Assembly: GCF_016508585.1 (NCBI RefSeq)
Contig: NZ_JADVOP010000007.1
Location: 83,064 to 147,063, forward strand
DNA length: 64,000 nt
From: Acinetobacter baumannii
GTDB lineage: Bacteria > Pseudomonadota > Gammaproteobacteria > Pseudomonadales > Moraxellaceae
Direction: 5' to 3'
In this document: positions 20,092-30,787 of the stretch, one piece after another
How positions within the stretch are numbered: the stretch's first letter is position 1
How the letters are laid out: each line of letters begins with the position of its first letter
The notes under the pieces: generated by a model
The model's input: the letters and a program-made list of their open reading frames with translations, nothing else
Databases searched by the model: none
What the model was told of the DNA's origin: nothing
Position numbers and translations under genes: made by a program

Positions 20092-21111
20092 TTATGCACT
20101 GGCATGTTTTGCTTTTGACATGGTTAATGCCAAATCTTCGATCATATCTTCTTGACCACCGACTGTACCACGGCGACCGAGTTCCAATAAGATTTCTCGA
20201 GCCGACACGCCATATTTTGCTTCAGCACGTTTTGCAAATAACAAGAACGATGAATATACCCCTGCATATCCTAAAGTAGCTGCGTCACGATCTGCACGAA
20301 TCGGCTGAAGCATCATCGGAATAACCAACTCTTCAGCAATATCCTGTACTTTAAATAAATCTACACCTGTCTCCAGCCCCATACGATTGGCAACAGCCAC
20401 AAATAACTCCAGTGGCGTATTTCCAGCACCAGCGCCTAAACCTGCTGCAGCCAAATCTACACGGATTGCGCCAGCATCTACTGCGGCGACTGTATTGGCA
20501 ACCCCCATGCCTAAGTTATGATGACCATGAAAGCCCAGTTCGATTTCAGCAGCTAAGTTGGCACGCAAAAGCCCTACTCGATCTGTGACATCTTGAGGCA
20601 GCATATAACCAGCAGAGTCAGTCACATAAATACAATTTGCACCATAAGACACCATTTTTTGCGCTTCTTCGAGCAGTTTCTCTGGAGATGCCATGTGTGC
20701 CATCATCAGAAAGCCAACCGTATCCAAGCCTAATTTACGTGCCGCGGTTATATGTTGCTCTGATACATCAGCTTCTGTGGAATGGGTTGCCACACGGATT
20801 GTAGAAACACCAACATCATGTGCCATTTTTAAATGATCAACAGTACCGATCCCGGGAAGTAAAAGTGCTGAAACTTTTGCTTGTTTTAACTGTGGAATCA
20901 CAGCTTTCAAATAGGCTTCATCAGTTGCTGCTGCAAAGCCATAATTCACTGAATTACCTCCCAAACCATCGCCATGGGTTACCTCAATTAAAGGTACACC
21001 TGCCTCATCCAATGCGGTTGATATGGCAATCATTTGTTCAATCGAGGTTTGATGGCGCATTGGATGCATACCATCACGTAGGGTCATATCGTGAATCATC
21101 AACTTAGACAT
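20092..21111 (-). CDS. mhpE: 4-hydroxy-2-oxovalerate aldolase
   Basis: A 339-residue aldolase (DRE-TIM family) that cleaves 4-hydroxy-2-oxopentanoate to pyruvate and acetaldehyde. The metal and catalytic residues are visible: Arg12-Asp13 (MTLRDG) and the His pair in FHGHHNLG at 195-198. It acts with the dehydrogenase MhpF, to which acetaldehyde is channelled. The gene starts 11 bp after mhpF. Confidence 0.95.
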   Translation of the reverse strand: MSKLMIHDMTLRDGMHPMRHQTSIEQMIAISTALDEAGVPLIEVTHGDGLGGNSVNYGFAAATDEAYLKAVIPQLKQAKVSALLLPGIGTVDHLKMAHDVGVSTIRVATHSTEADVSEQHITAARKLGLDTVGFLMMAHMASPEKLLEEAQKMVSYGANCIYVTDSAGYMLPQDVTDRVGLLRANLAAEIELGFHGHHNLGMGVANTVAAVDAGAIRVDLAAAGLGAGAGNTPLELFVAVANRMGLETGVDLFKVQDIAEELVIPMMLQPIRADRDAATLGYAGVYSSFLLFAKRAEAKYGVSAREILLELGRRGTVGGQEDMIEDLALTMSKAKHASA

Positions 21112-21122
21112 GGTTGCACTCC

Positions 21123-22031
21123 TTATGCTTCGAGGGTAGGGGTATTTTTTGCAAGAATTCGTTCTGCAAACATTTCTGCTGTACGCGCAGCTGCTGCCGT
21201 CATGATATCCAAGTTACCTGCATACTTAGGCAGGTAATCTCCCAAACCTTGAACCTCCAAGAATATAGATACACGCTGACCATCAAAGACAGGACCATTG
21301 ACTAAAGTATAACCAGGCACATACTTTTGTACGTCCTTGATCATTGCATGTACAGATGCGGTAATTGCTGCCTGATCTGGCTCGCCCTCAACCAAACAGT
21401 GAACCGTATCCCGCATCATCAATGGAGGTTCAGCAGGATTGATGATTATGATCGCTTTGCCTGCTTGAGCGCCACCTACTTTTTCAATTGCGCCTGCTGT
21501 GGTTCGGGTAAACTCGTCAATATTTTTACGTGTTCCTGGTCCTACAGATTTGGTAGAAACTGTAGCAATGATTTCACCGTACTGAACGGGCTGCACACGT
21601 GAAATTGCAGCCACCATCGGAATTGTTGCCTGACCACCACACGTCACCATATTGACATTGGGTACCGCGCCAGCATCTAACAACACGTCAAGATTGACAG
21701 GTGGCACACAGAAAGGACCGATTGCCGCTGGAGTCAAGTCAATCATCAACACCCCAAGTTCATTTAACTTACGGCTATTTTCCGCATGTACATAGGCGGA
21801 AGTCGCATCAAAAGCAATTTTAATCTCATCATCAATCACATGAGGCAGTAATCCATCCACTCCTTCTGCGGTGGTTTTTATGCCCATTTTTGCAGCACGT
21901 GCTAAACCCTCTGATGCAGGATCAATTCCCACCATCCATACAGGCTCTAGAAATTCACTACGCTGTAATTTATAAAGCAGATCCGTACCGATATTGCCCG
22001 GACCAATCAATGCACATTTAATCTTTTTCAT
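21123..22031 (-). CDS. mhpF: Acetaldehyde dehydrogenase (acylating)
   Basis: A 302-residue enzyme that turns acetaldehyde, NAD+ and CoA into acetyl-CoA. The nucleotide-binding GPGNIG is at residues 10-15 and the catalytic Cys131 is in MVTCGGQ. It forms the channelling complex with MhpE, which follows it. It stands 33 bp downstream of mhpD. Confidence 0.95.
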   Translation of the reverse strand: MKKIKCALIGPGNIGTDLLYKLQRSEFLEPVWMVGIDPASEGLARAAKMGIKTTAEGVDGLLPHVIDDEIKIAFDATSAYVHAENSRKLNELGVLMIDLTPAAIGPFCVPPVNLDVLLDAGAVPNVNMVTCGGQATIPMVAAISRVQPVQYGEIIATVSTKSVGPGTRKNIDEFTRTTAGAIEKVGGAQAGKAIIIINPAEPPLMMRDTVHCLVEGEPDQAAITASVHAMIKDVQKYVPGYTLVNGPVFDGQRVSIFLEVQGLGDYLPKYAGNLDIMTAAAARTAEMFAERILAKNTPTLEA

Positions 22032-22064
22032 ACACTCATTCTCTTTAAAACGCGCTTAAGCACT

Positions 22065-22871
22065 TTATTCAGCAGCGAAAACGGCAGTGACTGCACCAAA
22101 GCCTTCAATTTCAACATGGAACTCATCACCCGGGTGGGCAACCACCATCGGACCCAATGCACCCGTTAAAATAATGTCTCCAGCCAATAATGGACGCCCA
22201 CGGCGAACCATTTCATCCGCAAGCCAGACTGCTGCATTCAGTGGATTGGCTAAACAGGCTTTGCCTTGTCCTTGAGACACGACTTCATCCGCCCGTGTCA
22301 TGGTCATTTTGCAGTTGACTAAATCTAAATTATCGAGTGGAACGGGGCGTGAACCTAAAACATAAGCGGCAGAAGAGGCATTGTCTGCGACAGTATCGAT
22401 TAATGAGATTTTCCAATTTTCGATTCGGCTATCAACCACTTCAATCGCAGGTAAGGCATATCGTGTTGCACTGATAATATCTGCATAGGTATGTTTTTCT
22501 TGAGTCAGATCTCGATCAATAATCAAGGCGATTTCAGCTTCAACCTTGGGTTGGATCAAACGACCGGCAGGAATAGCCTCACCATCACCATATGCCATAT
22601 CCGCAAATAGCATTCCAAAATCAGGTTGATCTACACCTAATTGAGCCTGCACAACTTTTGAGGTCAAGCCTATCTTCCGTCCCACCAAACGGCGTCCTTC
22701 TTTGAGTGCCCGTTGTGTATTTACTTCCTGTACAGCGTATGCAATATCGACATCAGCACTTTGGTCACCTAATTGAGGAAGCACGGGTGCAATTGCTACC
22801 TTGAGCAACTCCGCTTCTCTTAAAGCCAAAGCAACAGATTCAATGCATGTTTCAACAGCGTTCGACATCAT
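22065..22871 (-). CDS. mhpD: 2-keto-4-pentenoate hydratase
   Basis: A 268-residue hydratase that adds water to 2-hydroxypenta-2,4-dienoate, feeding the aldolase MhpE. The family motifs are VGRKIGLTSK near residue 63 and EAEIALIIDRDL with the metal-binding glutamates. It is the first gene of the mhpDFE unit; the two Met codons at the start (22871 and 22868) cannot be told apart. Confidence 0.93.
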   Translation of the reverse strand: MMSNAVETCIESVALALREAELLKVAIAPVLPQLGDQSADVDIAYAVQEVNTQRALKEGRRLVGRKIGLTSKVVQAQLGVDQPDFGMLFADMAYGDGEAIPAGRLIQPKVEAEIALIIDRDLTQEKHTYADIISATRYALPAIEVVDSRIENWKISLIDTVADNASSAAYVLGSRPVPLDNLDLVNCKMTMTRADEVVSQGQGKACLANPLNAAVWLADEMVRRGRPLLAGDIILTGALGPMVVAHPGDEFHVEIEGFGAVTAVFAAE

Positions 22872-23218
22872 GTTTCCTTAAACTGCAAAATTGGACTTCA
22901 TACCGTTTTAGAGGACTAAATCTCACATCCAATCAATTGGAGATTGTGCTTTTAATGAGCCAGATCAATCGGTGCAGTTTTACTGCATCTGGTCACTACT
23001 CTTTTTAAAACGTGTACTTTTTTAAACAGTTTAAGCATCAGGGAAAATGGCATTGCGATGCCAATACTTATTTTATTTATGACAATAGCTACAACCTATA
23101 AATGTTTCTTCTTTTTTTTTAAATTTAAGATCATGACGATCAGATTACTCTCCTGTAAATCAAAGATAAAAGCAGCAAACCCAGCATGATTCCACACTGA
23201 GTTTGGCTCTTGTAAGCA
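22872..23218. other. mhpD upstream region
   Basis: No gene is seen. This 347-bp stretch should contain the mhpDFE promoter and includes a short palindrome at 22928-22941. Confidence 0.5.
22928..22941. promoter_or_regulatory. Candidate operator palindrome upstream of mhpDFE
   Basis: TCCAAT-CA-ATTGGA is a perfect 6-2-6 palindrome flanked by CACA and TGTG, centred 63 bp before the mhpD start. Such a site fits a dimeric regulator, but none is assigned. Confidence 0.35.
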
Positions 23219-23824
23219 TCAATCCACAAAAAGCGCTTGCGGGTTTCTCAAGTTTTTCCGATTTTTGATTGTATCAATATATTGTTCAATGACAGGGTGA
23301 CTTTCAATCAACGCCATTTTCAATTGCCAAAACAACATGGAACCGACAAAGACATCTGCCGCGGTAAATTGCTCACCACACAAATAAGGCTGAGCCTGTT
23401 CCAAGCCTTGAATTAAAGCCGTATAAGTGTCCTGAAAATTTCCATAGCCAATATGCATTTTTTGTTCATCGCCGATCTCAATGTTGAATGCGCGATCGGT
23501 ATTCGCTGCATCCCACGGGCCAGCAGCAAAAAACAACCAACGGAAATATAAACCACGCTTCGGATCATCCAATGCAGGCGCAAGTCCTTGATCAAAAAAT
23601 TTATCTGCCAAATAAGCACAAATTGCAGCCATTTCATAAATCACGACATCTCCATCAACCAAAGTAGGTACTTTGCCAAATGGATTAATTTTCAGATAAG
23701 ATTCTGATTTCATCTCAGTATGAAAAGCCAACTCAATTTTTTCAAATTCAGCACCGAGTTCTATCAATAGCCACTCAACAACAAGACCTCTAGACTGTGC
23801 GTTGCTATATAGTTTTAAGCCCAT
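23219..23824 (-). CDS. Glutathione S-transferase family protein
   Basis: A 201-residue GST from ATG 23824, three codons inside the longest frame, where AAAGGAATGG gives the best ribosome spacing. The N-terminal thioredoxin-like domain carries LYSNAQSRG (Ser/Arg near the glutathione site) and NPFGKVPTLV with the cis-proline, followed by the helical domain. The substrate is unknown. It lies beside the mhp genes but is separated from them by 347 bp, so a role in the pathway is not implied. Confidence 0.82.
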   Translation of the reverse strand: MGLKLYSNAQSRGLVVEWLLIELGAEFEKIELAFHTEMKSESYLKINPFGKVPTLVDGDVVIYEMAAICAYLADKFFDQGLAPALDDPKRGLYFRWLFFAAGPWDAANTDRAFNIEIGDEQKMHIGYGNFQDTYTALIQGLEQAQPYLCGEQFTAADVFVGSMLFWQLKMALIESHPVIEQYIDTIKNRKNLRNPQALFVD

Positions 23825-23882
23825 TTTTTCCATTCCTTTATTGTGGTTCTTGTAATATAAGCGTGGGCATTGTCAGTTTTTG

Positions 23883-24584
23883 TCAGGAGCTTTTCATCAT
23901 TGATTGCTTTTGTAATTCTTTTTGCCACCAAGCGTGAAAAAGATGGCGCTTAAACTCAGGATAAATAGTGTCAGTCACTTTCATTTCCTGTATGCGGTCT
24001 AAACGAAAATTACGAAAATCTTCCCGTAACTCACACCATGCAGCCAACAACATTTTGTCGTTAAAATATCCCAACACAAATGGCCAGACTACTCGCGTAG
24101 AAATATTGTGTTTTTCATCGAGATAGTTCACTTCAATTTTGACCTGATATCGGATTGCCAAGCGTACCTGTTCAACAATTTTCTCATCGACTTCAAGCCA
24201 ATAGCTCACTGAACGCAACATGGTTTCATTCATCAATTCTTGTTTATTTTTCGGCAGTACTGCATTGAGTTTAGTTAAAACCGAGTGTGAGGCATTTTTT
24301 AATGCGGGATCAGGAACGGATTTTAACCAATGCAAGGCCAAAAACACGGCTTCAATCTCTGTTTCATCCAGACTCATCGGAGGAAGCAAAAAGTTTTCCT
24401 TGAGCTGAAATCCTAATCCGGCACTGCCCTCGATATGAACCCCTTGATCTCGTAAACTCTCAATATCCCGATACACACTTCTTACGCTAATATCTAGATG
24501 TGTGGACAAGTGTTGTGCAGTAATCGGGTAACGCTGTTCACGTAAAAGCTGTAACAGTGTCAATAATCGAATAGAACGGCTCAT
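23883..24584 (-). CDS. YafY-type DeoR/WYL transcriptional regulator
   Basis: About 233 residues from ATG 24584 with an N-terminal helix-turn-helix (LSTHLDISVRSVYRDIESLRD, residues about 22-42) and a C-terminal WYL domain. These proteins act as repressors or activators tied to ligand sensing. It lies next to the GST gene and probably regulates it. The open frame continues 19 residues upstream, but the family starts at MSRSIRLL. Confidence 0.78.
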   Translation of the reverse strand: MSRSIRLLTLLQLLREQRYPITAQHLSTHLDISVRSVYRDIESLRDQGVHIEGSAGLGFQLKENFLLPPMSLDETEIEAVFLALHWLKSVPDPALKNASHSVLTKLNAVLPKNKQELMNETMLRSVSYWLEVDEKIVEQVRLAIRYQVKIEVNYLDEKHNISTRVVWPFVLGYFNDKMLLAAWCELREDFRNFRLDRIQEMKVTDTIYPEFKRHLFHAWWQKELQKQSMMKSS

Positions 24585-24658
24585 AGGAAATTTTCTTGTT
24601 ATATACGTTTTAAATAAGCTGACGTTGTTTGCCAAAAGCAAACAACGTATATCGCCAG

Positions 24659-25327
24659 CTAAGCAACCTCTGAAGTATTGATTTGTGTCTTTAAAAATTC
24701 ATGTAAAACTGTCACATTGTTGGCAATCATCAATGGATTAAATGCCTTGAGCACATCAATGCGATGTACGCCATAACTCACGCCCACACGCGGCATCGCA
24801 ATTCTTTGTGCCATTTCCAAATCATATGAGGTATCTCCCACCATAATCGCTTGCTCAGCATGAATCCCCGTGTAATTTAAAATTTCAGTCAACATCAAAG
24901 GATCTGGTTTAGATTTAGTCTCATTGGCTGCACGTGTGACTTCAAATAATTCAAGGCTTTGTGTTTGAGCCAAGACCCGATCCAGACCACGACGGCTTTT
25001 TCCTGTTGCCACAGCCAATTTGATATTCTGATTTTTTAAATCGTACAGCATCTCGGAAACACCAGCGAACCACTGATCATCTTTAGAGTGTTCAACATAA
25101 TGATCGCCATAGCACTTCAAAATATCTTCATGTAAGGCTGGAACTTGAGGAAACAGCACTTGAGCCACTTCAGGCAAGCCTAAACCAATAATGCTTTTAG
25201 CCGCCTCAGGTGTTAAGGGCTGATCATAAACTTTCGCAGCAAACATTAAACTTTCAACAATTTGCCCAACTGAATCAAATAATGTTCCATCCCAGTCAAA
25301 GACAATCAGTTCTACAGGCTTTTGCAT
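24659..25327 (-). CDS. HAD-superfamily hydrolase, phosphoglycolate-phosphatase type
   Basis: A 222-residue HAD phosphatase. Motif I is DWDGTLFDS at residues 10-18, with motifs II (VATGKS) and III/IV (MVGDTSYDLEMA) visible, plus a small helical cap. It groups with Gph/YqaB-type phosphatases. Placement downstream of rluC is characteristic of Acinetobacter. The natural substrate cannot be decided from sequence. Confidence 0.85.
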   Translation of the reverse strand: MQKPVELIVFDWDGTLFDSVGQIVESLMFAAKVYDQPLTPEAAKSIIGLGLPEVAQVLFPQVPALHEDILKCYGDHYVEHSKDDQWFAGVSEMLYDLKNQNIKLAVATGKSRRGLDRVLAQTQSLELFEVTRAANETKSKPDPLMLTEILNYTGIHAEQAIMVGDTSYDLEMAQRIAMPRVGVSYGVHRIDVLKAFNPLMIANNVTVLHEFLKTQINTSEVA

Positions 25328-25521
25328 GAATTACTTCCAATATGTGTTGCGTTGATTCGGGGTTTTAAGTCTCCCCGATAGAGATTACCGTATCACAGAC
25401 CATGAGAGGTGATATTGATTTATTTTCATCCTTGCTTGTTAACGTCATCACTCATGCCAAACATGTGGAAATTTCGACCATCAGATCTCCACATGTTAAA
25501 AAGTGAAAGAACAGGGTTCAA

Positions 25522-26460
25522 CTAGTCTTTCTTTTGTGCTCTTAATTGCGCCACCAAACTTTGCATATCTTCCGGTAAAGGTGCTTCAATCACAGGATAG
25601 CCCGGGATTTCCAAACGCATGGCATGTAAACACAATCGACGCGGATTCGGTCCCCGATATTCTGTTTCATGACCATATTTTTCATCCCCAACCAAAGGAT
25701 GACCGATACTTAAACCATGCACACGAATCTGATGGGTACGTCCTGAAAGCGGCGAAGCATAGACCAAGGTGGCATGCATAAAACGTTCAGCGACATTCCA
25801 TTGCGTCTTGGATTCTTTACCTTCTTTTGACACACGTACGCGGCGTTCACCATTGGATAACTCATAACGCAACAATGGTTGGTCAATAAGCTGACGGTCA
25901 AGACTGACCTGCCCTTTCACGATTGCGGCATAAGTTTTTTGGATTTTATGTTCACGTAATAAATCTTGCAGCGTTTTCAAAGTACTGCGTTTTTTACTCA
26001 CCATCACCAAGCCTGAAGTATCACGGTCAATACGGTGAATCAGCTCTAAATATTTTTTGCCTGTTGCTGCACGCAAGCCTTCGATCAAGCCATATGCGAC
26101 GCCACTCCCGCCATGTACAGCAATTCCAGAGGGCTTATTGACCACCATCAGCCCTTCATCTTCATAAATCACTCGGCTGAGTAAACTCTGGGCGACTTTA
26201 TCAGACACTGGAGCATCGGTTTCGTCTTTCTGTTCAAATCGAATAGGTGCAACACGGATTTGATCACCAATAGCCAACTTGGTTTCAGCCTTGATGCGTT
26301 TTTTATTGACGCGTACCTGTCCTTCACGAATTAAGCGATAGATCCGACTTTTTGGCACACCTTTAAGACGCGTAAACAAGAAATTATCTATGCGTTGACC
26401 TTCTTGATGTTCGTCCACTTCAAACCAAGTGACACTTTGCCATTGTTGCGTAGAATTCAT
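25522..26460 (-). CDS. rluC: 23S rRNA pseudouridine synthase
   Basis: A 312-residue RluC/RluD-type enzyme. An N-terminal S4 RNA-binding domain (residues about 20-80) is followed by the RsuA/RluA catalytic domain with the active Asp in HRIDRDTSGLVM. The product makes pseudouridines in 23S rRNA. It diverges from rne by a long shared region, as in many gammaproteobacteria. Confidence 0.9.
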   Translation of the reverse strand: MNSTQQWQSVTWFEVDEHQEGQRIDNFLFTRLKGVPKSRIYRLIREGQVRVNKKRIKAETKLAIGDQIRVAPIRFEQKDETDAPVSDKVAQSLLSRVIYEDEGLMVVNKPSGIAVHGGSGVAYGLIEGLRAATGKKYLELIHRIDRDTSGLVMVSKKRSTLKTLQDLLREHKIQKTYAAIVKGQVSLDRQLIDQPLLRYELSNGERRVRVSKEGKESKTQWNVAERFMHATLVYASPLSGRTHQIRVHGLSIGHPLVGDEKYGHETEYRGPNPRRLCLHAMRLEIPGYPVIEAPLPEDMQSLVAQLRAQKKD

Positions 26461-27229
26461 ACAGTTACGTGATCCAATAAAAAACTAAAATTTGATTAAA
26501 AACTGATCATTTAGACTATACATTTCATACAAAATAAGTGTATAGCCCATAGGCAGATGATTCAAGGTTTGCTATAGTCAGCGCACGGATACCACCGTAA
26601 GTGAAGTTTATTATGTTCCTTTCACCCATTGAAAATGGAATATAAAAGGTAAACTTCACGACAGATACGGAAAGGTCCCAAAAGAATATGCCGACGCCGA
26701 AGGCTTTATTATATCGGCAAAAAGACAAACTGTTGCGTTTAATTGTACTTTAAGTACAGAAATCGGTTTGTTTAAAAATATATGTCGCCAACCCAGACGT
26801 TGGTTTTTAAACATAAACTGATACACATCAGACAAGTCGCTTTAGAGTGTTTTTCAGGACATAAGTGTTTGAGGCATTGGAACTGCACAATTTGTAAAGA
26901 TACGATGATCATTCCGTATCAAGACGCTCTCACCAAAGTTGAGATGCTCTTCGAGCAATGTGACAGTGAAAGACGAAACAAATCAGTCATCCAATGCACC
27001 ACTTTCAGTACCAGTGAAAGCCTCAAAAACTTTAATTGTGCAAAGATTAAAGAAGTATTGCAGCATCAATACAGGTATCAAAAGCCCAAGCTTGCTCAAA
27101 ACAAGTGGGTTCATTACTGAAATCATATAGATGTACTGATGGTTTGAGTTTTGATCCAATATTCAGATGTTCGCTTCACTTAAACAGATAGCGAGTTGTT
27201 GGTGTGAATCACTATTAGGTGTTACACCC
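26461..27229 (+). other. Long structured 5' leader of rne
   Basis: The 769 bp between rluC and rne contain no convincing gene. A 112-codon plus-strand ORF at 26782-27120 has no good ribosome site and no protein-like composition, so it is treated as chance. From the predicted start point near 26585, the transcript would carry about 645 untranslated nucleotides. These include a hairpin with 10-bp closing stem (26601-26610 with 26650-26659) and a second hairpin (26689-26694 with 26714-26719). E. coli rne has a 361-nt leader through which RNase E controls its own mRNA. Confidence 0.65.
26573..26578 (+). promoter_or_regulatory. Predicted rne promoter (extended -10)
   Basis: TATAGT at 26573-26578 preceded by TGC gives an extended -10 element on the plus strand. 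No good -35 box is required for this type. A start near 26585 would begin the leader immediately upstream of its first hairpin. Confidence 0.5.
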
Positions 27230-30200
27230 ATGAAACGTATGTTGATTAATGCAACACATGCAGAAGAAGTTCGCGTTGCACTCATCACTGGTCACCGTCT
27301 TTATGATTTCGACTTAGAAAATCGTACCCGTGAGCAAAAGAAAGCCAATATTTATAAAGGGCATGTCACTCGCGTAGAACCCTCTTTAGAAGCTGTATTT
27401 GTAGAATATGGTGCAGGTCGTCAAGGTTTCCTGTCGATGCGCGAAATTGCAAATAGTTACTACAAAGCAGATCCTCGCCAAACTTCAAATATCCGTGAGT
27501 TGATTACAGAAGGCACTGAACTTTTAGTGCAAGTTGAAAAAGAAGAACGTGGCAATAAAGGTGCCGCACTTTCAACTTATATTTCTCTGGCGGGTCGTTA
27601 TTTGGTGCTTATGCCAAACAATCCAAAAGGTGGCGGTATCAGTCGTCAAATTTCTGGATCAGTTCGTGAAGAATTGAAAGAGATGTTGGCTTCATTAAAC
27701 ACACCACGTGGCATGAGTGTCATTGTTCGTACCGCGGGGATTGGTCGTTCACAAGAAGAACTGCAACTCGACCTGCAGCATTTATTGGATCTTTGGGCTC
27801 AAATCCAAAACTCGGCCAACTCAGGTCCATCACCAATGCTTGTCCATCAAGAAGCAGGTGTGGTTACCCGTGCCATTCGTGATTACTTACGTGATGATGT
27901 AGCAGAAATTTTAATTGATTCAGAGCAAGCATATAACGAAGCCTACAACTTTGTTAAAGCGGTGATGCCAAATCAATTGGATAAACTCAAAACCTATACC
28001 TTAAATGAACCATTGTTTGCTCACTTTGGTATTGAAAGCCAAATTCAAACGGCTTATGAACGTGAAGTCAAGCTTCCTTCAGGTGGTTCGATTGTCATTG
28101 ACCAAACTGAAGCTTTGGTTTCAATTGATATCAACTCAGCAAAATCAACGCGTGGTCACGACGTAGAAGAAACTGCGTTAAGCACCAACTTAGAAGCTGC
28201 AGAAGAAATTGCTCGCCAATTACGTTTACGTGATATCGGCGGTTTGGTTGTGATCGACTTTATCGATATGACCAAAGAACGTAACCAACGTATGGTCGAA
28301 GCCAAACTTCGTGAAGCAACACAAAGTGATCGTGCACGTATCCAGTTTGGTCAATTGTCACGTTTTGGTTTAATGGAAATGAGCCGCCAGCGTTTACGCC
28401 CATCACTGGAAGAAGCAACAGGTTATGTATGCCCGCGCTGTCATGGTACAGGTATGGTTCGCGACTTACGTTCACTTTCTCTTTCAATCATGCGTAAGGT
28501 TGAAGAAATCGCGCTTCGTGAACGTCATGGTGAAGTTCAAGTTGAAGTTCCTGTTGAAATCGCGGCATTCTTGTTGAATGAGAAACGTCACAGCCTAGTT
28601 TACTTAGAGCAGACCTCAAATGTGCGCGTGACTGTACTCCCTCACCCGCATTTAGAAACACCGCATTACGAAATTTCATATAATCCGGAAGGTTTTGCGC
28701 CAACAAGCTATGAGCGTACAGAAGCAACACGTTCAAGTGAAAAAGAACTGGGTTATCAATCTTCTGAATGGCATTTGGAAGAAGAACAGACTCAGCAAAA
28801 TACTGCACCTGCCCAAGCCCAAAACAATAAACAAAATAGAAAGCAGCAACCTGCTCAAGCTCAAAAAGCGGTTCAGGCACAAATTGCTCAAACATCATCA
28901 AGTCCGTGCGCATGGTTAGAAAACTTGTTTGTACAAAAACAAGCCGCAACCATTGACCAATCACGTACTGCAAACAATGCAGCAGCAGCGATTGAACAAA
29001 TGATTAATGGCGGTGCTGTCAGCCGTGGTCAGTTTGGTCAGATCAATCAGCATGCTTCAACAGCAGCAATTGAAGCTCAGATTGTTCCTGAAACCAATGC
29101 TTATCTTTCACATACACCAGTTCAAAAATCAGAACCGCGTGAATATGAAAAGCATGTTGAGAAAGAAGAAAAATCTCAACGTAATAATAAAAACAAAAAT
29201 CGCAACAAGCACAAAGAGTCTCGTGAACAGGCGAATGATCAACATCAAGTGATCGAAGAAGTGGTTCAGGTGACTCGTCAAGAGCAACGCCAAGAACAGC
29301 GTCAGGAGCAACGTGATCAACGCCGTCAACAAAAGCAGCAACGCCCACAGCATGATCAACATGCAGAGGCAAATAATGAACAGGCTGTTCCGCGCCGTGA
29401 TCGCAATCATCAACAGCGTCCAAATCGTCCGAATCGTCACCGCGACAACAGCGTATTTAATGATGAGCAACAAGCTGCATCTCACAACGCGTCTGTAGAG
29501 TTAGCTCAACCGCAAGACAAACAACCCAAAGTTGAAGTTATTGATGCACCTCAACATGCATCGATGACCACTGCATTGGTGGTTAATCTGGATCAGGCCC
29601 AAAGTGAAATTGTTGCATTGACACCGCAACAAGCCACAGTACCTGCGAAAGCGAAGAAACATGATCGTCATGAAAAAGGCGAAACCGTAGCAAAAGCACC
29701 TCGCTCTGCTGAAACTCAACCTGTGGCTATACCTGCTGAAGAAAATCAGAGCGTACAGGCTGAGCCACAACTCAGCGTGGAGACAACTGAAGTACAGCAG
29801 CCTGTTCAACGTGCGAGCAATGATCCTCGTCAAAAACGCCGTCAACAGCGTGAAGCAGCACAAGCAAAAGCTGCCGCACCTAAGATCAGACCTTCTCAAG
29901 TACCGATGTTAAATCAGTACTCTGTGGGTTCTTTGATTCGCCATGTCTATGGTGATGATTGCGCGGTACTGATTGAACAATTTGGTTTAATTCCAACATT
30001 CAATCGTGCGTTGCTTAAATTCACAGAAGAGTATTCTGCAACCTTAACAGTTCAAGAAACTGTTGAACCAGCGAAACAACCTGTGACACGTGATGTTGCT
30101 GTTACAAAAGCAGCGCCAGAAGCACAACCCGCAGAAGTGTTAGATTTAACACCGCCAAAACCTGAAAATGACCGCCGTGTAGCAAATGATCCTCGCGAAC

Positions 30201-30640
30201 GTCGTCGTTTAGCCAAACAAGCTGCGGTGCAGGCAAAGCAAGCACATCAAGCTGAACTTGAGCAAAATCAAGAACAAGCAAAACCTGCAGCGCCAGCGGA
30301 AGCTAAAGCTGAAGAGACAGCAACTGGAGAGGTTTCTGCACCGGAAACTGTTGAAGAAAAAGCACAGACAGAAAACACTGTGGAAACCACAGTGGCACCT
30401 GTTGCTGCTAAATCAACTACAGCAACTGAAACAGTAGCGGCGAAACCGTCAAAAAGCGCAACAGCTGCAACGGAAAAAGCGCAAAAAGCACAGCAAGCTT
30501 TGGCTTTAGATACAGCAGCAGCTTCTGATGAGACAGCAACATCCAAGGCAGACGTTGCTGCGACAGAAGATAAGCCTGCCCGCCCTCGTCGCCCTCGTGG
30601 ACGTCCACCTAAAAAAGCGACACCGCCAGCTGCTGAGTAA
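27230..30640 (+). CDS. rne: Ribonuclease E
   Basis: 1136 residues. The N-terminus starts [13 protein letters not shown] as in E. coli RNase E; the frame is open 21 codons further but lacks support. The catalytic half (about 1-530) shows the S1 domain (35-125), the DNase I-like metal site (SIDINSAK and VVIDFIDM), and the zinc link CPRCHGTG near residue 405. The C-terminal half is disordered and rich in Q, R and A, as expected for the degradosome scaffold. Around residues 890-935 a hydrophobic block interrupts the disorder. An own terminator follows at 30675. Confidence 0.95.
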   Translation: MKRMLINATHAEEVRVALITGHRLYDFDLENRTREQKKANIYKGHVTRVEPSLEAVFVEYGAGRQGFLSMREIANSYYKADPRQTSNIRELITEGTELLVQVEKEERGNKGAALSTYISLAGRYLVLMPNNPKGGGISRQISGSVREELKEMLASLNTPRGMSVIVRTAGIGRSQEELQLDLQHLLDLWAQIQNSANSGPSPMLVHQEAGVVTRAIRDYLRDDVAEILIDSEQAYNEAYNFVKAVMPNQLDKLKTYTLNEPLFAHFGIESQIQTAYEREVKLPSGGSIVIDQTEALVSIDINSAKSTRGHDVEETALSTNLEAAEEIARQLRLRDIGGLVVIDFIDMTKERNQRMVEAKLREATQSDRARIQFGQLSRFGLMEMSRQRLRPSLEEATGYVCPRCHGTGMVRDLRSLSLSIMRKVEEIALRERHGEVQVEVPVEIAAFLLNEKRHSLVYLEQTSNVRVTVLPHPHLETPHYEISYNPEGFAPTSYERTEATRSSEKELGYQSSEWHLEEEQTQQNTAPAQAQNNKQNRKQQPAQAQKAVQAQIAQTSSSPCAWLENLFVQKQAATIDQSRTANNAAAAIEQMINGGAVSRGQFGQINQHASTAAIEAQIVPETNAYLSHTPVQKSEPREYEKHVEKEEKSQRNNKNKNRNKHKESREQANDQHQVIEEVVQVTRQEQRQEQRQEQRDQRRQQKQQRPQHDQHAEANNEQAVPRRDRNHQQRPNRPNRHRDNSVFNDEQQAASHNASVELAQPQDKQPKVEVIDAPQHASMTTALVVNLDQAQSEIVALTPQQATVPAKAKKHDRHEKGETVAKAPRSAETQPVAIPAEENQSVQAEPQLSVETTEVQQPVQRASNDPRQKRRQQREAAQAKAAAPKIRPSQVPMLNQYSVGSLIRHVYGDDCAVLIEQFGLIPTFNRALLKFTEEYSATLTVQETVEPAKQPVTRDVAVTKAAPEAQPAEVLDLTPPKPENDRRVANDPRERRRLAKQAAVQAKQAHQAELEQNQEQAKPAAPAEAKAEETATGEVSAPETVEEKAQTENTVETTVAPVAAKSTTATETVAAKPSKSATAATEKAQKAQQALALDTAAASDETATSKADVAATEDKPARPRRPRGRPPKKATPPAAE

Positions 30641-30674
30641 TCAAGTAAATTTGCTTAAAATGTAGCGATTAAAG

Positions 30675-30707
30675 AAAACCTAGTCATTTCGATGGCTAGG
30701 TTTTTTT
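30675..30707 (+). terminator. rne intrinsic terminator
   Basis: A 13-bp stem with one G-U pair (30675-30687 with 30692-30704) capped by a UUCG tetraloop and followed by a T run. Confidence 0.9.
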
Positions 30708-30729
30708 GCTATTTTGAATAGATTTTAAA

Positions 30730-30787
30730 GACATTTGTCAGATTAGGTTGATTGCACTAGTCTTAAACGATTAAAAAGACAAATGTC
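30730..30787. promoter_or_regulatory. Pair of GACA-N2-TGTC palindromes before the acyl-CoA synthetase gene
   Basis: GACATTTGTC at 30730-30739 and GACAAATGTC at 30778-30787 are each dyad-symmetric and reverse complements of one another, 48 bp apart (centre to centre). This fits a pair of operators for a dimeric repressor at the promoter of the downstream fatty-acid gene. Confidence 0.4.

Noticed and set aside
26782..27120. A 112-codon plus-strand ORF in the rne upstream region
   Set aside because: It has no ribosome site, its composition is not protein-like, and it lies inside the predicted structured rne leader, so it is treated as chance.
29043..29899. Minus-strand ORFs of up to 132 codons opposite the rne tail
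   Set aside because: Low-complexity Q/R/A codons of rne read in the other strand give long, biased open frames.
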